A program made the translations under genes and the position numbers. DNA of 12,807 nucleotides from JTS-RE37 sp041743425 (GTDB lineage: Bacteria; Bacteroidota; Bacteroidia; Flavobacteriales; Flavobacteriaceae), in contig JBGTMS010000069.1 of assembly GCA_041743425.1 (NCBI GenBank), positions 1 to 12,807 on the forward strand, given 5' to 3'. The notes beneath the pieces were generated by a model. The model had not been told where the DNA came from, did not search any database, and saw nothing but the letters and a program-made list of their open reading frames with translations. This document shows positions 6,919 to 12,771 of this stretch, piece after piece; the stretch's first letter is position 1, and each line of letters starts with the position of its first letter.

Positions 6919-7580
6919 AGGATACCTTCCCTTAACATTCGCATATAGACAGCCCTTGATACCCGTTCGGCGCCCATAGATTCAAGATGTCGGGTATAAA
7001 CCTGACAATCGATAAACCTATAGCCGATTATCTGTGCTTCCAATGCCAGATGGATAAAAGCAAATTTGGAAGCATCTTTTTGAAGGCTGAACATACTCTC
7101 TCCGCAAAATACCCTGCCCAAATCGACCCCGTACAAACCACCTGCCAATGTCGTGCCGTCCCAGACTTCAAACGATCTGGCATACCCCTTCCGGAATAAA
7201 TGCAGGTAAGCAGCCTTCATACTATCAGTGATCCATGTTCCTTCCTGCCCTTTCCGGGCGATGGAGGCACAGTGATCCATCACACTTTCAAACCGTCTAT
7301 TTTTGGTGAGGGTAAAACGCCCTGACTCCATCACCTTCAACATACTCCTTGTGATCCTCACTTTTTCCGGGAACAATATCATTCTCGGATCTGGACTCCA
7401 CCAGAGCACCAGGGAATCTTCATTGAACCACGGAAATATACCCTGGGTGTAGGCAGCAAGAAGCCGATCCGGGGATAAATCTCCGCCAATTGCCAGTAGT
7501 CCATCCCCGTTGGCAGTCTCTACCGGGGGAAACTCCGTGGTTTCGCCTAAAAAGCAAATGGTAGTGTGCTTTTTTTTCAT
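6912..7580 (-). CDS. aat: leucyl/phenylalanyl-tRNA--protein transferase
   Basis: Cytoplasmic enzyme that transfers leucine or phenylalanine from charged tRNA to proteins with N-terminal arginine or lysine, marking them for ClpS/ClpAP degradation under the N-end rule. The 222 residues have all family signatures in order: FPPVE, GLLAIGGDLSPDRLLAAYTQ followed by GIFPWF, WWSPDPRM, GTWIT, GGLYGVDLGRVFCGESMFS, and FIDCQVYTRHLESMGAE. The ATG at 7580 is followed by eight A residues (Met-Lys-Lys-Lys). The stop overlaps the stop of the convergent PepSY-like gene by 7 bases. Confidence 0.97.
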   Translation of the reverse strand: MKKKHTTICFLGETTEFPPVETANGDGLLAIGGDLSPDRLLAAYTQGIFPWFNEDSLVLWWSPDPRMILFPEKVRITRSMLKVMESGRFTLTKNRRFESVMDHCASIARKGQEGTWITDSMKAAYLHLFRKGYARSFEVWDGTTLAGGLYGVDLGRVFCGESMFSLQKDASKFAFIHLALEAQIIGYRFIDCQVYTRHLESMGAERVSRAVYMRMLREGILQ

Positions 7581-7596
7581 GCTTTTTTATTCAGGC

Positions 7597-7629
7597 GATA
7601 CGAAACGTATCAACTCAAGATCTTCTCAA
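7597..7629 (-). promoter_or_regulatory. candidate aat promoter with embedded palindrome
   Basis: On the minus strand a TTG (7629-7627) is followed after 17 bases by TACGTTTC (7609-7602), one base from TAnnTTTG. The box lies inside a perfect inverted repeat, GATACG-AAA-CGTATC on the plus strand (7597-7611). Initiation near 7599 would leave a leader of about 20 bases. The repeat has no U-run after it, so it is unlikely to be the terminator of the upstream DUF3127 gene; an operator over the -7 box is possible. Confidence 0.4.
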
Positions 7630-7674
7630 GCACCAGATCAGCTACCATGGAAGGAGATTATTGGCTCATTGATG

Positions 7675-8049
7675 TCAGAACGGCAAATCATCGTGATCCT
7701 CCTCATTTAAGTTCTCGATAGGCTCAAAATTATCAGGGGGGGGAGGCGGTGCCATGCTACCCTCTGCTCCAATTTCAGCCCGCTCAATACGCCAACCCTG
7801 GATGGAATTAAAATATTTTGTTTCCCCTTGAGGATTGATCCATTCCCTGCCCTTGAGGTTCAGGCTGATCTTTACGAGCTGACCGACCTTAAAATTATTC
7901 AGAAGCTCCGTTTTATCCTGCACAAATTCAACAAGTATATGCTGAGGGTATTGCTCATCGGTGGTTACAACCACCTCTCTTTTCCTAAAACCGTTGTTGC
8001 CAAAGGTTTTGGTGTCGTCAATCATCTTGATTGTCCCTTGTAGTTCCAT
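7675..8049 (-). CDS. DUF3127 protein, OB-fold-like with SSB-style C-terminal tip
   Basis: A 124-residue protein matching the DUF3127 family of Bacteroidota (MELQGTIKMI start, TFGNNGFRKREVVVTT, FKVGQLVKISLNLKGREW, YFNSIQGWRIE). The first 90 or so residues look like a single beta-barrel of OB type. A proline run follows (about 101-105), then an acidic tail ending EEDHDDLPF. That tip closely resembles the DDDIPF end by which single-stranded-DNA-binding protein recruits repair and replication partners. Nucleic-acid binding is therefore plausible but not shown. It lies 7 bases downstream of the flavin reductase gene in the same direction and is probably co-transcribed. Eight G bases (7736-7743) in the proline codons are a possible slippage site. 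Confidence 0.85.
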   Translation of the reverse strand: MELQGTIKMIDDTKTFGNNGFRKREVVVTTDEQYPQHILVEFVQDKTELLNNFKVGQLVKISLNLKGREWINPQGETKYFNSIQGWRIERAEIGAEGSMAPPPPPDNFEPIENLNEEDHDDLPF

Positions 8050-8056
8050 TTTCTAT

Positions 8057-8938
8057 CTATTTTGCTATAAGTATTTTCCAGGCTGAAATTACGTCGTTTT
8101 TATTTAAATATTCCTGTGCTTTTTTATGGATTTGTGTTTCGTCATGGGCGCTGATCAACTCATTCAACTCCTTATTCGAATTGACGAATGCCTCGACTTC
8201 CTCCCGGGAAGGAATCCTTTCAACGTTGCCCAATTGTCCCAGATTATTGCCGGTAAGAATGTCACTTCTGCGGATAGGATCTGGCATTTGATCTACTCCT
8301 ATTCCCGGACTTCTGGTGGGTTTGGGAACCTCAAACAAACCCTTATTTGCACGCGTGTACCAATTACCTCCCATTCTGGCAACCTGATCAATGCGCGATT
8401 GATCAATACTGCCTTCCTCAGTGAGCAGATGTTCATGAATATGGATTTTCACTACTTCCGAAAAGATCAGATTCCCGGCACCCCCCTGATTTCCAAGGGA
8501 TTCGATCTTTGTCACCCTGCCGTCAAATTGGACCGGAGACTCTCCCACACGAAATGGGGCGACAAGATCCGACTTGAGCATGGTTAGTCCGGCTTTGTTA
8601 AACTCATTAATACCTTCAGCATATTCCGAACTTGCGAGTGATGCCTGCTGGACGATCTCGAAATTGACGATATTAATGACCACTTCCATGGTTTTCAATA
8701 CATTTTCCAAGGTGTGTTTGGTGGTATTATCACGTCCTCTCCGGGCGGGGGAAAAAATTAGCACGGGGGGCGCCGAACTGAATACATTAAAGAAACTGAA
8801 AGGTGCAAGGTTCGGCCTTCCCGACTCGTCTACGGTGCTTGCAAAAGCGATCGGCCTGGGTCCGATAGCTCCAAGTAAATATCCGTGCAGGGTAGCTTGC
8901 GGAACATCTCCCGGGTGTATAGAAATCGTGTTAAGCAT
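8057..8938 (-). CDS. flavin reductase family protein (FMN-binding split barrel)
   Basis: Likely FMN-binding flavoprotein of the flavin reductase-like family; substrate unknown. The start ATG at 8938 (MLNTISIHPGDVP) fits family members; a longer reading from a TTG at 9034 is rejected because it would run through the promoter. The split-barrel core covers about residues 15-200: LHGYLLGAIGPRPIAFASTV, RPNLAPFSFFNVF, PPVLIFSPARRGRDNTTKHT and EVVINIVN, the usual flavin-contacting blocks. After NWYTRANKGLFEVPKP comes an extra C-terminal region of about 80 residues (charged, predicted helical) not needed for the barrel. Total 293 residues. DUF3127 follows 7 bases later. The gene is divergent from the sensor kinase. 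Confidence 0.88.
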   Translation of the reverse strand: MLNTISIHPGDVPQATLHGYLLGAIGPRPIAFASTVDESGRPNLAPFSFFNVFSSAPPVLIFSPARRGRDNTTKHTLENVLKTMEVVINIVNFEIVQQASLASSEYAEGINEFNKAGLTMLKSDLVAPFRVGESPVQFDGRVTKIESLGNQGGAGNLIFSEVVKIHIHEHLLTEEGSIDQSRIDQVARMGGNWYTRANKGLFEVPKPTRSPGIGVDQMPDPIRRSDILTGNNLGQLGNVERIPSREEVEAFVNSNKELNELISAHDETQIHKKAQEYLNKNDVISAWKILIAK

Positions 8939-8944
8939 ACGCTG

Positions 8945-8973
8945 CAAATGTACATAAATTGTCACCCATTCAA
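8945..8973 (-). promoter_or_regulatory. promoter of the flavin reductase-DUF3127 operon
   Basis: On the minus strand TTG (8973-8971), an 18-base spacer and TACATTTG (8952-8945) form a full match to the Bacteroidota promoter. It is the best or second-best promoter in the window. The box ends only six bases before the ATG at 8938, so the mRNA would be leaderless or nearly so. Confidence 0.6.
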
Positions 8974-9019
8974 AACCTGAAACCGAAGAGGCGGCACAAC
9001 ATTTTATAGCAAATTGAGT

Positions 9020-9027
9020 TATCTTTA
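9020..9027 (+). promoter_or_regulatory. weak candidate -7 box for the sensor kinase
   Basis: TATCTTTA is one base from TAnnTTTG, 20 bases before the kinase ATG. No TTG is found 17-23 bases upstream. Listed as the best candidate in the 108-base divergent gap; the other strand holds the flavin reductase promoter. Confidence 0.25.
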
Positions 9028-9046
9028 TTGTCAAGTAATTAGGTGG

Positions 9047-10201
9047 ATGAACTTTAATCCGAAGAGAAAAACTTCCAACATCATTTTACTGGTAGCTTCT
9101 TTTGTAATCGTGAGCCTTATCTTGTGGAATACGAATAGTTTCTTCAGGAAATTTAAGGAAGAGGAGCGATACAAAATGGAGATATGGGCCACAGCACAGT
9201 CCGAATTTCTCTCTCTTCCGGCTGATGCTGACCCCGGCAACCTGCCTTTAAAGGTTTTTCAGAACAATACTTCCACGCCTATGATACTGGTCAATAGGGA
9301 TGGCACTGTAAAAACCAATAATATTCCAAGTGAATTCATGACGGATTCCGTGTATCTAAACAGGAAAATGGATCAATTCAGAAGGGAAAACAATCCCATT
9401 CTAATGGATGATAAAGGGGAGCATCTGGCCACCCTTTATTATGGGAATTCCGAGGTGCTGAATAAGCTCAAATACTATCCCATAGCTTTATTACTCATTA
9501 TCTTTCTGTTTGGGGCCGTTATTTTCTTCTTCTTTAAGACCAACAAGGCTTCCGAACAAAACAAACTCTGGGCAGGGATGGCCAAGGAAACAGCCCATCA
9601 GATAGGCACCCCGCTTACTTCTCTTCTGGGTTGGAATGAAATCCTTAAAACTGAAAAGATCAATCCGGACATCACTTTTGAAATTGAGAAGGATATCGGC
9701 AGGTTACAGACAATTACGGACCGTTTCTCAAAAATCGGTTCGCTTCCTAAACTCAAGGAATATGATCTTGTGGCAGAAACCAGAGAAGCCTATGATTACC
9801 TGAAACTCAGAAGTTCCAAACTTGTGCTGTTTTCATTTGATTCGAGGGTAGATTCACTTCGCGTAATGCTCAACCGGTCCTTGTATAATTGGACGATAGA
9901 AAACCTGGTGAAAAATGGAATTGATGCCATGAAAGGAAAAGGGCATATCGGGATTGAAATTATTCCTTCAGGCAAGTATGTTCATATTCTTGTCAGTGAT
10001 ACCGGACACGGCATCGCTAGAAGCGATTTCAGCACCATCTTCAACCCGGGGGTAACTACCAAAAAAAGAGGTTGGGGTCTTGGCTTGTCACTCGTGAAAA
10101 GAATTGTGGAGGAATACCACAAAGGGAAAGTAAAAGTGCTTTTATCGAACAGGCAGGGAACTACCATGCAAATTTCTCTAAAAGTAAAGTCTGAGGTATG
10201 A
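9047..10201 (+). CDS. membrane sensor histidine kinase (HisKA/HATPase_c)
   Basis: A 384-residue two-component sensor kinase. I place the start at ATG 9047 (MNFNPKRKTSN), preceded by AGGTGG, rather than an in-frame TTG at 9014. TM1 lies at about 10-32, an extracytoplasmic sensing region at about 33-140 that I cannot assign, and TM2 at about 143-166. The dimerisation/phosphotransfer helix reads LWAGMAKETAHQIGTPLTSL with the phospho-accepting His184. The ATP-binding domain follows: N box ENLVKNGIDAM (Asn290), G1 box DTGHGI, F-box region FNPGVTTKKRGWG and G2 box GLGLSLVKRI. This is the common flavobacterial type. No response regulator is nearby, so the partner is unknown. The TGA stop overlaps the next start as ATGA. 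Confidence 0.95.
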   Translation: MNFNPKRKTSNIILLVASFVIVSLILWNTNSFFRKFKEEERYKMEIWATAQSEFLSLPADADPGNLPLKVFQNNTSTPMILVNRDGTVKTNNIPSEFMTDSVYLNRKMDQFRRENNPILMDDKGEHLATLYYGNSEVLNKLKYYPIALLLIIFLFGAVIFFFFKTNKASEQNKLWAGMAKETAHQIGTPLTSLLGWNEILKTEKINPDITFEIEKDIGRLQTITDRFSKIGSLPKLKEYDLVAETREAYDYLKLRSSKLVLFSFDSRVDSLRVMLNRSLYNWTIENLVKNGIDAMKGKGHIGIEIIPSGKYVHILVSDTGHGIARSDFSTIFNPGVTTKKRGWGLGLSLVKRIVEEYHKGKVKVLLSNRQGTTMQISLKVKSEV

Positions 10202-10554
10202 CCAAAGAAAAGTTTATAGTAATCAGGGAAGCGGATATCACTAATAATTGTCCGGAATGTTTTAATCAGGACATGACGCTTACTTTTTATCAGAAACACA
10301 GGTATGGCAGGCTTTTTCATCGTACCACCTCCGAGGTTACTCATAGTTTAAAATGTAATACGTGTAAATCTACGATTTACCCGGTGAAGTGGACAGATGA
10401 TATTGAACGCAGTTTTGAATATTATCAGAAAATGGCCATTCCGGGAAAATCTGCGCTCACTTTCACGACTTTGTTCTATATCCTGATTCTGCTCCTCATT
10501 GTAGTGGTGGGTGCAGGAGTCTATATAGTCTTAAACAGGATCATTCCAATTTAG
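10198..10554 (+). CDS. membrane-anchored zinc-ribbon protein
   Basis: A 118-residue protein with a four-cysteine zinc ribbon: CPEC at 18-21 and CNTC at 53-56, separated by a basic aromatic stretch (FYQKHRYGRLFHRTT). A linker follows, then one C-terminal TM helix at about 86-112 (LFYILILLLIVVVGAG). The ribbon should face the cytoplasm if the protein is tail-anchored. Its start codon overlaps the stop of the sensor kinase (ATGA, 10198-10201), implying coupled translation and roughly matched amounts. Function is unknown; modulating the kinase, or sensing metal or redox for it, is a guess from context. Its 3' end overlaps the convergent HIT gene by 14 bases. Confidence 0.8.
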   Translation: MTKEKFIVIREADITNNCPECFNQDMTLTFYQKHRYGRLFHRTTSEVTHSLKCNTCKSTIYPVKWTDDIERSFEYYQKMAIPGKSALTFTTLFYILILLLIVVVGAGVYIVLNRIIPI

Positions 10555-10933
10555 CCCGTATGTCTTCGGCAATTTCCTCAAATTCCATTCTGCTAAGGGC
10601 CACTTTTTGTTGAAATGTGACGTCCTTCATGGAATTTAACGGGATCAGATGGACGTGTACATGTGGTACCTCGAGTCCGATCACGGTAAGACCAACCCTT
10701 TTACAGTCGATCGCTTTCTCAATTGCCCGGCCTACTTTCCTGGCAAAAGCCAGCAACCCGAGATAGACCTCTTCATCCAGGTCCATGATTTTATCCACTT
10801 CCATTTTAGGCACACAAAGTGTATGGCCCTTTGTATTGGGATTTATATCCAAAAATGCGATAAAACGGTCATCTTCCGTAATTTTATAACTTGGAATCTC
10901 TCCGCTGATAATTTTTGTGAAAATACTTGGCAT
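10541..10933 (-). CDS. HIT family hydrolase (Hint/HINT-like)
   Basis: Histidine-triad nucleotide hydrolase or transferase of the Hint branch, which acts on nucleoside phosphoramidates or similar; the physiological substrate is uncertain. The true start is ATG 10933 (MPSIFTKIISGEIPSYK, as in family members), giving 130 residues; a GTG at 10990 would add 19 residues covering the promoter. Visible marks: FIAFLDINPNTKGHTLCVPK near 24-43 and the triad HVHVHLIP at 91-98 with His93 as expected nucleophile. Its own promoter lies just upstream although greA precedes it on the same strand. Confidence 0.95.
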   Translation of the reverse strand: MPSIFTKIISGEIPSYKITEDDRFIAFLDINPNTKGHTLCVPKMEVDKIMDLDEEVYLGLLAFARKVGRAIEKAIDCKRVGLTVIGLEVPHVHVHLIPLNSMKDVTFQQKVALSRMEFEEIAEDIRAKLE

Positions 10934-10950
10934 GTTTTTCAAATTACAGG

Positions 10951-10981
10951 CAAACTTAGAAAATAGTAAGACCAGCTTCAA
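10951..10981 (-). promoter_or_regulatory. promoter of the HIT gene
   Basis: On the minus strand TTG (10981-10979), a 20-base spacer and TAAGTTTG (10958-10951) match the Bacteroidota consensus fully. Initiation near 10948 gives a leader of about 15 bases before the ATG at 10933. This supports the shorter start for the HIT protein. Confidence 0.6.
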
Positions 10982-10989
10982 GTTTGTCA

Positions 10990-11011
10990 CCTACGCCCTG
11001 ATAAGGGTAGG
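10990..11011 (-). terminator. possible hairpin after greA
   Basis: CCTACGCCCT-GATA-AGGGTAGG folds into two 4-bp helices separated by a 2-base bulge, 12 bases past the greA stop and just before the HIT promoter. There is no U-run, so it would be a weak or factor-dependent terminator at best, or an mRNA 3'-end stabiliser. Confidence 0.3.
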
Positions 11012-11022
11012 AAGTATACCTT

Positions 11023-11499
11023 TTAATTTCTTGATATTTCGAGAACATCAAATTTAAGCGTTCCGTTTGGCACCTTTATCTCCGCTACATCTCCGACCTT
11101 TTTTCCGAGGAGGCCTTTCCCGATGGGAGAGGTAACAGATATCTTACCTGATTTAAGATCAGCTTCACTTTCAGCAACCAGGGTGTATTTAATCTGCATT
11201 CCATTCTGGTGGTTTTTAAGTTTTACCGTAGAAAGCACCAATACCTTAGAAGTATCCAGTTGTGATTCATCAATAAGCCTGGCGTTTGCCAGAACAGATT
11301 CCAGTTTTGATATTTTTAATTCCAACAGACCCTGAGCCTCCTTGGCCGCATCATATTCGGCATTCTCTGAGAGATCTCCTTTATCACGGGCGTCAGCAAT
11401 AGCCTGCGATGCCTTCGGCCGCTCAACATCTTTCAATTGGTTGAGCTCATCCCTAAGATGTTTTAAGCCCTCAGCCGTGTAATAAGATATGTTGCTCAT
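11023..11499 (-). CDS. greA: transcription elongation factor GreA
   Basis: Binds the secondary channel of RNA polymerase and stimulates cleavage of backtracked RNA, freeing stalled complexes. At 158 residues it has the standard length: an N-terminal coiled coil (about 8-78) whose tip carries the acidic pair Asp42 and Glu45 in KGDLSENAEYDAA, then the FKBP-like C-terminal domain from about 84 with SPIGKGLLGKKVGDVAEI. The start is ATG 11499. A leader of about 74 bases precedes it, with a strong inverted repeat at its 5' end. It is divergent from the Rieske-like lipoprotein gene. Confidence 0.98.
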   Translation of the reverse strand: MSNISYYTAEGLKHLRDELNQLKDVERPKASQAIADARDKGDLSENAEYDAAKEAQGLLELKISKLESVLANARLIDESQLDTSKVLVLSTVKLKNHQNGMQIKYTLVAESEADLKSGKISVTSPIGKGLLGKKVGDVAEIKVPNGTLKFDVLEISRN

Positions 11500-11523
11500 A
11501 ACTAGATCGATTGCTAAACAGGA

Positions 11524-11572
11524 AAATCCTCTGATTTACCCATATATAAATAGGTTTTTTTAAAGAGGATTT
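11524..11572 (-). other. long-range inverted repeat in the greA leader
   Basis: Perfect 9-bp arms, AAATCCTCT (11524-11532) and AGAGGATTT (11564-11572), with 31 bases between. In the greA mRNA the first arm would start right at the predicted 5' end, so the leader closes on itself about 25 bases before the ATG. A short ACC/GGT pairing can extend the fold inside the loop. It could protect the 5' end, regulate translation or yield a small RNA. The role is inferred. Confidence 0.55.
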
Positions 11573-11576
11573 AACG

Positions 11577-11584
11577 CAAATATA
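11577..11584 (-). promoter_or_regulatory. greA promoter -7 box
   Basis: On the minus strand TATATTTG, a perfect TAnnTTTG, with initiation expected near 11573. The only TTG upstream (11600-11598) is 13 bases away, shorter than usual, so the -33 element is uncertain. The following TTTGCGTTAA is identical to the tag promoter. Confidence 0.5.
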
Positions 11585-11597
11585 CAGAATTTTTACT

Positions 11598-11605
11598 CAA
11601 TTTTG
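11598..11605 (+). promoter_or_regulatory. weak candidate -7 box for the Rieske-like lipoprotein
   Basis: CAATTTTG, one base from TAnnTTTG, followed by CG as at the facing greA box, so CGCAAA (11575-11580) and TTTGCG (11602-11607) form an inverted repeat. No -33 TTG. The ATG is 29 bases further on. Confidence 0.25.
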
Positions 11606-11633
11606 CGCCAGAACAGGTAAATCACCACCATTA

Positions 11634-12071
11634 ATGCGCCACTTTTGGGTTGTTCTGACCCTGTGTTTGATGATCTCCTGTAGCAAGGACAGGGCCACGC
11701 GCAATCCTTATTTACAGGAAATCGGTTTTCGGTTCGATGTCAACCTGAACCTCCCGTTATACAGCCCCCTGACCAACCCCGGTAATGCCATTTTTATAAG
11801 CTCTCAGGGCGTAGGAACCAAAGGTGTATTTGTGATTAATACAGGATTCAATGTGTTCAGGGCTTTTGAGGCAAGTTGCCCAAATCATGCGCCTAACGAT
11901 TGCTCTACGATGGCGCTCGACGGTCAGAATGCATTGTGTGCCTGTGAGGAGTACGAATACAGTCTATTCACTGGCCAGCAACTCAACCGGCCGGATGATG
12001 GCCAGCGGTACTTTGATATGCTTGAATACACGGCATCATCCTCGGGAAACGTGGTCAGCATTTCAAACTAA
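11634..12071 (+). CDS. Rieske-fold lipoprotein with degenerate cluster motif
   Basis: A 145-residue predicted lipoprotein: signal sequence of 15 residues ending LMIS, lipid-modified Cys16, then SKDRATRNPYLQEIGFRF, conserved in flavobacterial homologues. The C-terminal half resembles a Rieske domain, but the cluster motifs are altered. CPNH (Cys82, His85) stands in for C-x-H, and CACEEY (Cys102-Glu105) for C-x-C-H, so glutamate replaces the second histidine ligand; an extra Cys90 is present. A 2Fe-2S cluster of the normal two-Cys two-His type is therefore unlikely. KD after the lipid cysteine vaguely recalls Bacteroidota surface-export signals. Role unknown; divergent from greA, convergent with the TIM-barrel gene 13 bases away. 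Confidence 0.75.
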   Translation: MRHFWVVLTLCLMISCSKDRATRNPYLQEIGFRFDVNLNLPLYSPLTNPGNAIFISSQGVGTKGVFVINTGFNVFRAFEASCPNHAPNDCSTMALDGQNALCACEEYEYSLFTGQQLNRPDDGQRYFDMLEYTASSSGNVVSISN

Positions 12072-12084
12072 GTTTTCATTCAGT

Positions 12085-12747
12085 TCAACCCTCTTCCCTA
12101 TACTTGTTCATTATATTCCTGAATAATTCGCCGGTACTGGGAGGAGTATATGAAATGGCATTCGCTCCAGCGAGTATTGCGGCTCTGATAGTTTTTTCGG
12201 ATTTTCCTCCCGTCGCAATGATGGCCACCCCAGGATCAATATCCCGAATGCGCTTGATGATATCAGGAGTTTTCTCGGCGCCGGAAACATTGAAGATATC
12301 TATTCCGGCTGCGATCCGGCCTTTAATATCATCCCTTCCGGAGACAATCGTTATAGTTACCGGGATGTCAATCTTTTCTTTGAGCCGTTCTATTAAGCTA
12401 TTAGGCGTCGGTTTGTTGAGCACCACCCCAAGTGCCCCCTGAAATTCGGCATGGAGTGCCAGTTCCACGGATCGATCTCCTGAGGTGACTCCGCCTCCCA
12501 CGCCACAGAAGATAGGCTTATCTGCCGCGAGAATGAGTGCATTGGCTATTGTAGGCTGAGGAGTGAATGGATACACGGCGATAATGGCATTTGCATTGGT
12601 ATTGCGGATAATAGCCACATCTGTACTAAACAGGAAGGAACGCAGCATCTGACCGAATACCCTGATCCCGGAACACTCATCAATAATTTCAGGAACGATT
12701 ACAATGGATTTTCTGAGCCGGCTGCCAAATGTAGGTACTTCTTTCAT
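12085..12747 (-). CDS. uncharacterised TIM-barrel protein
   Basis: A 220-residue protein with the repeating beta/alpha pattern of a (beta/alpha)8 barrel: SIVIVPEII, DVAIIRNTNANAIIAVYPFT, KPIFCGVGGGVTSG, GALGVVLNKPT, VTITIVSGRDD, GIDIFNVSGAEKT, VAIIATGGKSEKT and ANAISYTPPSTGELFR. The ATGGKSEKTIRAAILAGA block resembles the phosphate-binding end of aldolase- or IGPS-like barrels, so a phosphorylated substrate is possible. I recall similar proteins annotated only as hydrolase or hypothetical; I assign no reaction. The start at ATG 12747 (MKEVPTFGSR) is preferred; ATG 12753 would add two residues, and the frame stays open to the window edge. Upstream lies a 12-bp palindrome. Confidence 0.75.
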   Translation of the reverse strand: MKEVPTFGSRLRKSIVIVPEIIDECSGIRVFGQMLRSFLFSTDVAIIRNTNANAIIAVYPFTPQPTIANALILAADKPIFCGVGGGVTSGDRSVELALHAEFQGALGVVLNKPTPNSLIERLKEKIDIPVTITIVSGRDDIKGRIAAGIDIFNVSGAEKTPDIIKRIRDIDPGVAIIATGGKSEKTIRAAILAGANAISYTPPSTGELFRNIMNKYREEG

Positions 12748-12759
12748 GATCATAAATGT

Positions 12760-12771
12760 TATACTAGTATA
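12760..12771. promoter_or_regulatory. perfect 12-bp palindrome upstream of the TIM-barrel gene
   Basis: TATACTAGTATA is a perfect palindrome, 13 bases before the ATG at 12747. Its position and symmetry suggest an operator for a dimeric regulator. No standard -7/-33 pair could be fitted on either side, and the upstream gene is outside the window. Confidence 0.35.

Noticed and set aside
8939..9034. Longer flavin reductase starting at TTG 9034
   Set aside because: The extra 32 residues run through a full-consensus promoter and do not match the usual family N-terminus; ATG 8938 fits.
9014..9046. Longer sensor kinase from TTG 9014
   Set aside because: ATG 9047 has a purine-rich AGGTGG upstream and gives a standard short basic N-terminus before TM1.
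10934..10990. Longer HIT protein from GTG 10990
   Set aside because: The extension overlaps a full-consensus promoter, and Hint proteins start at MPSIF-like sequences.
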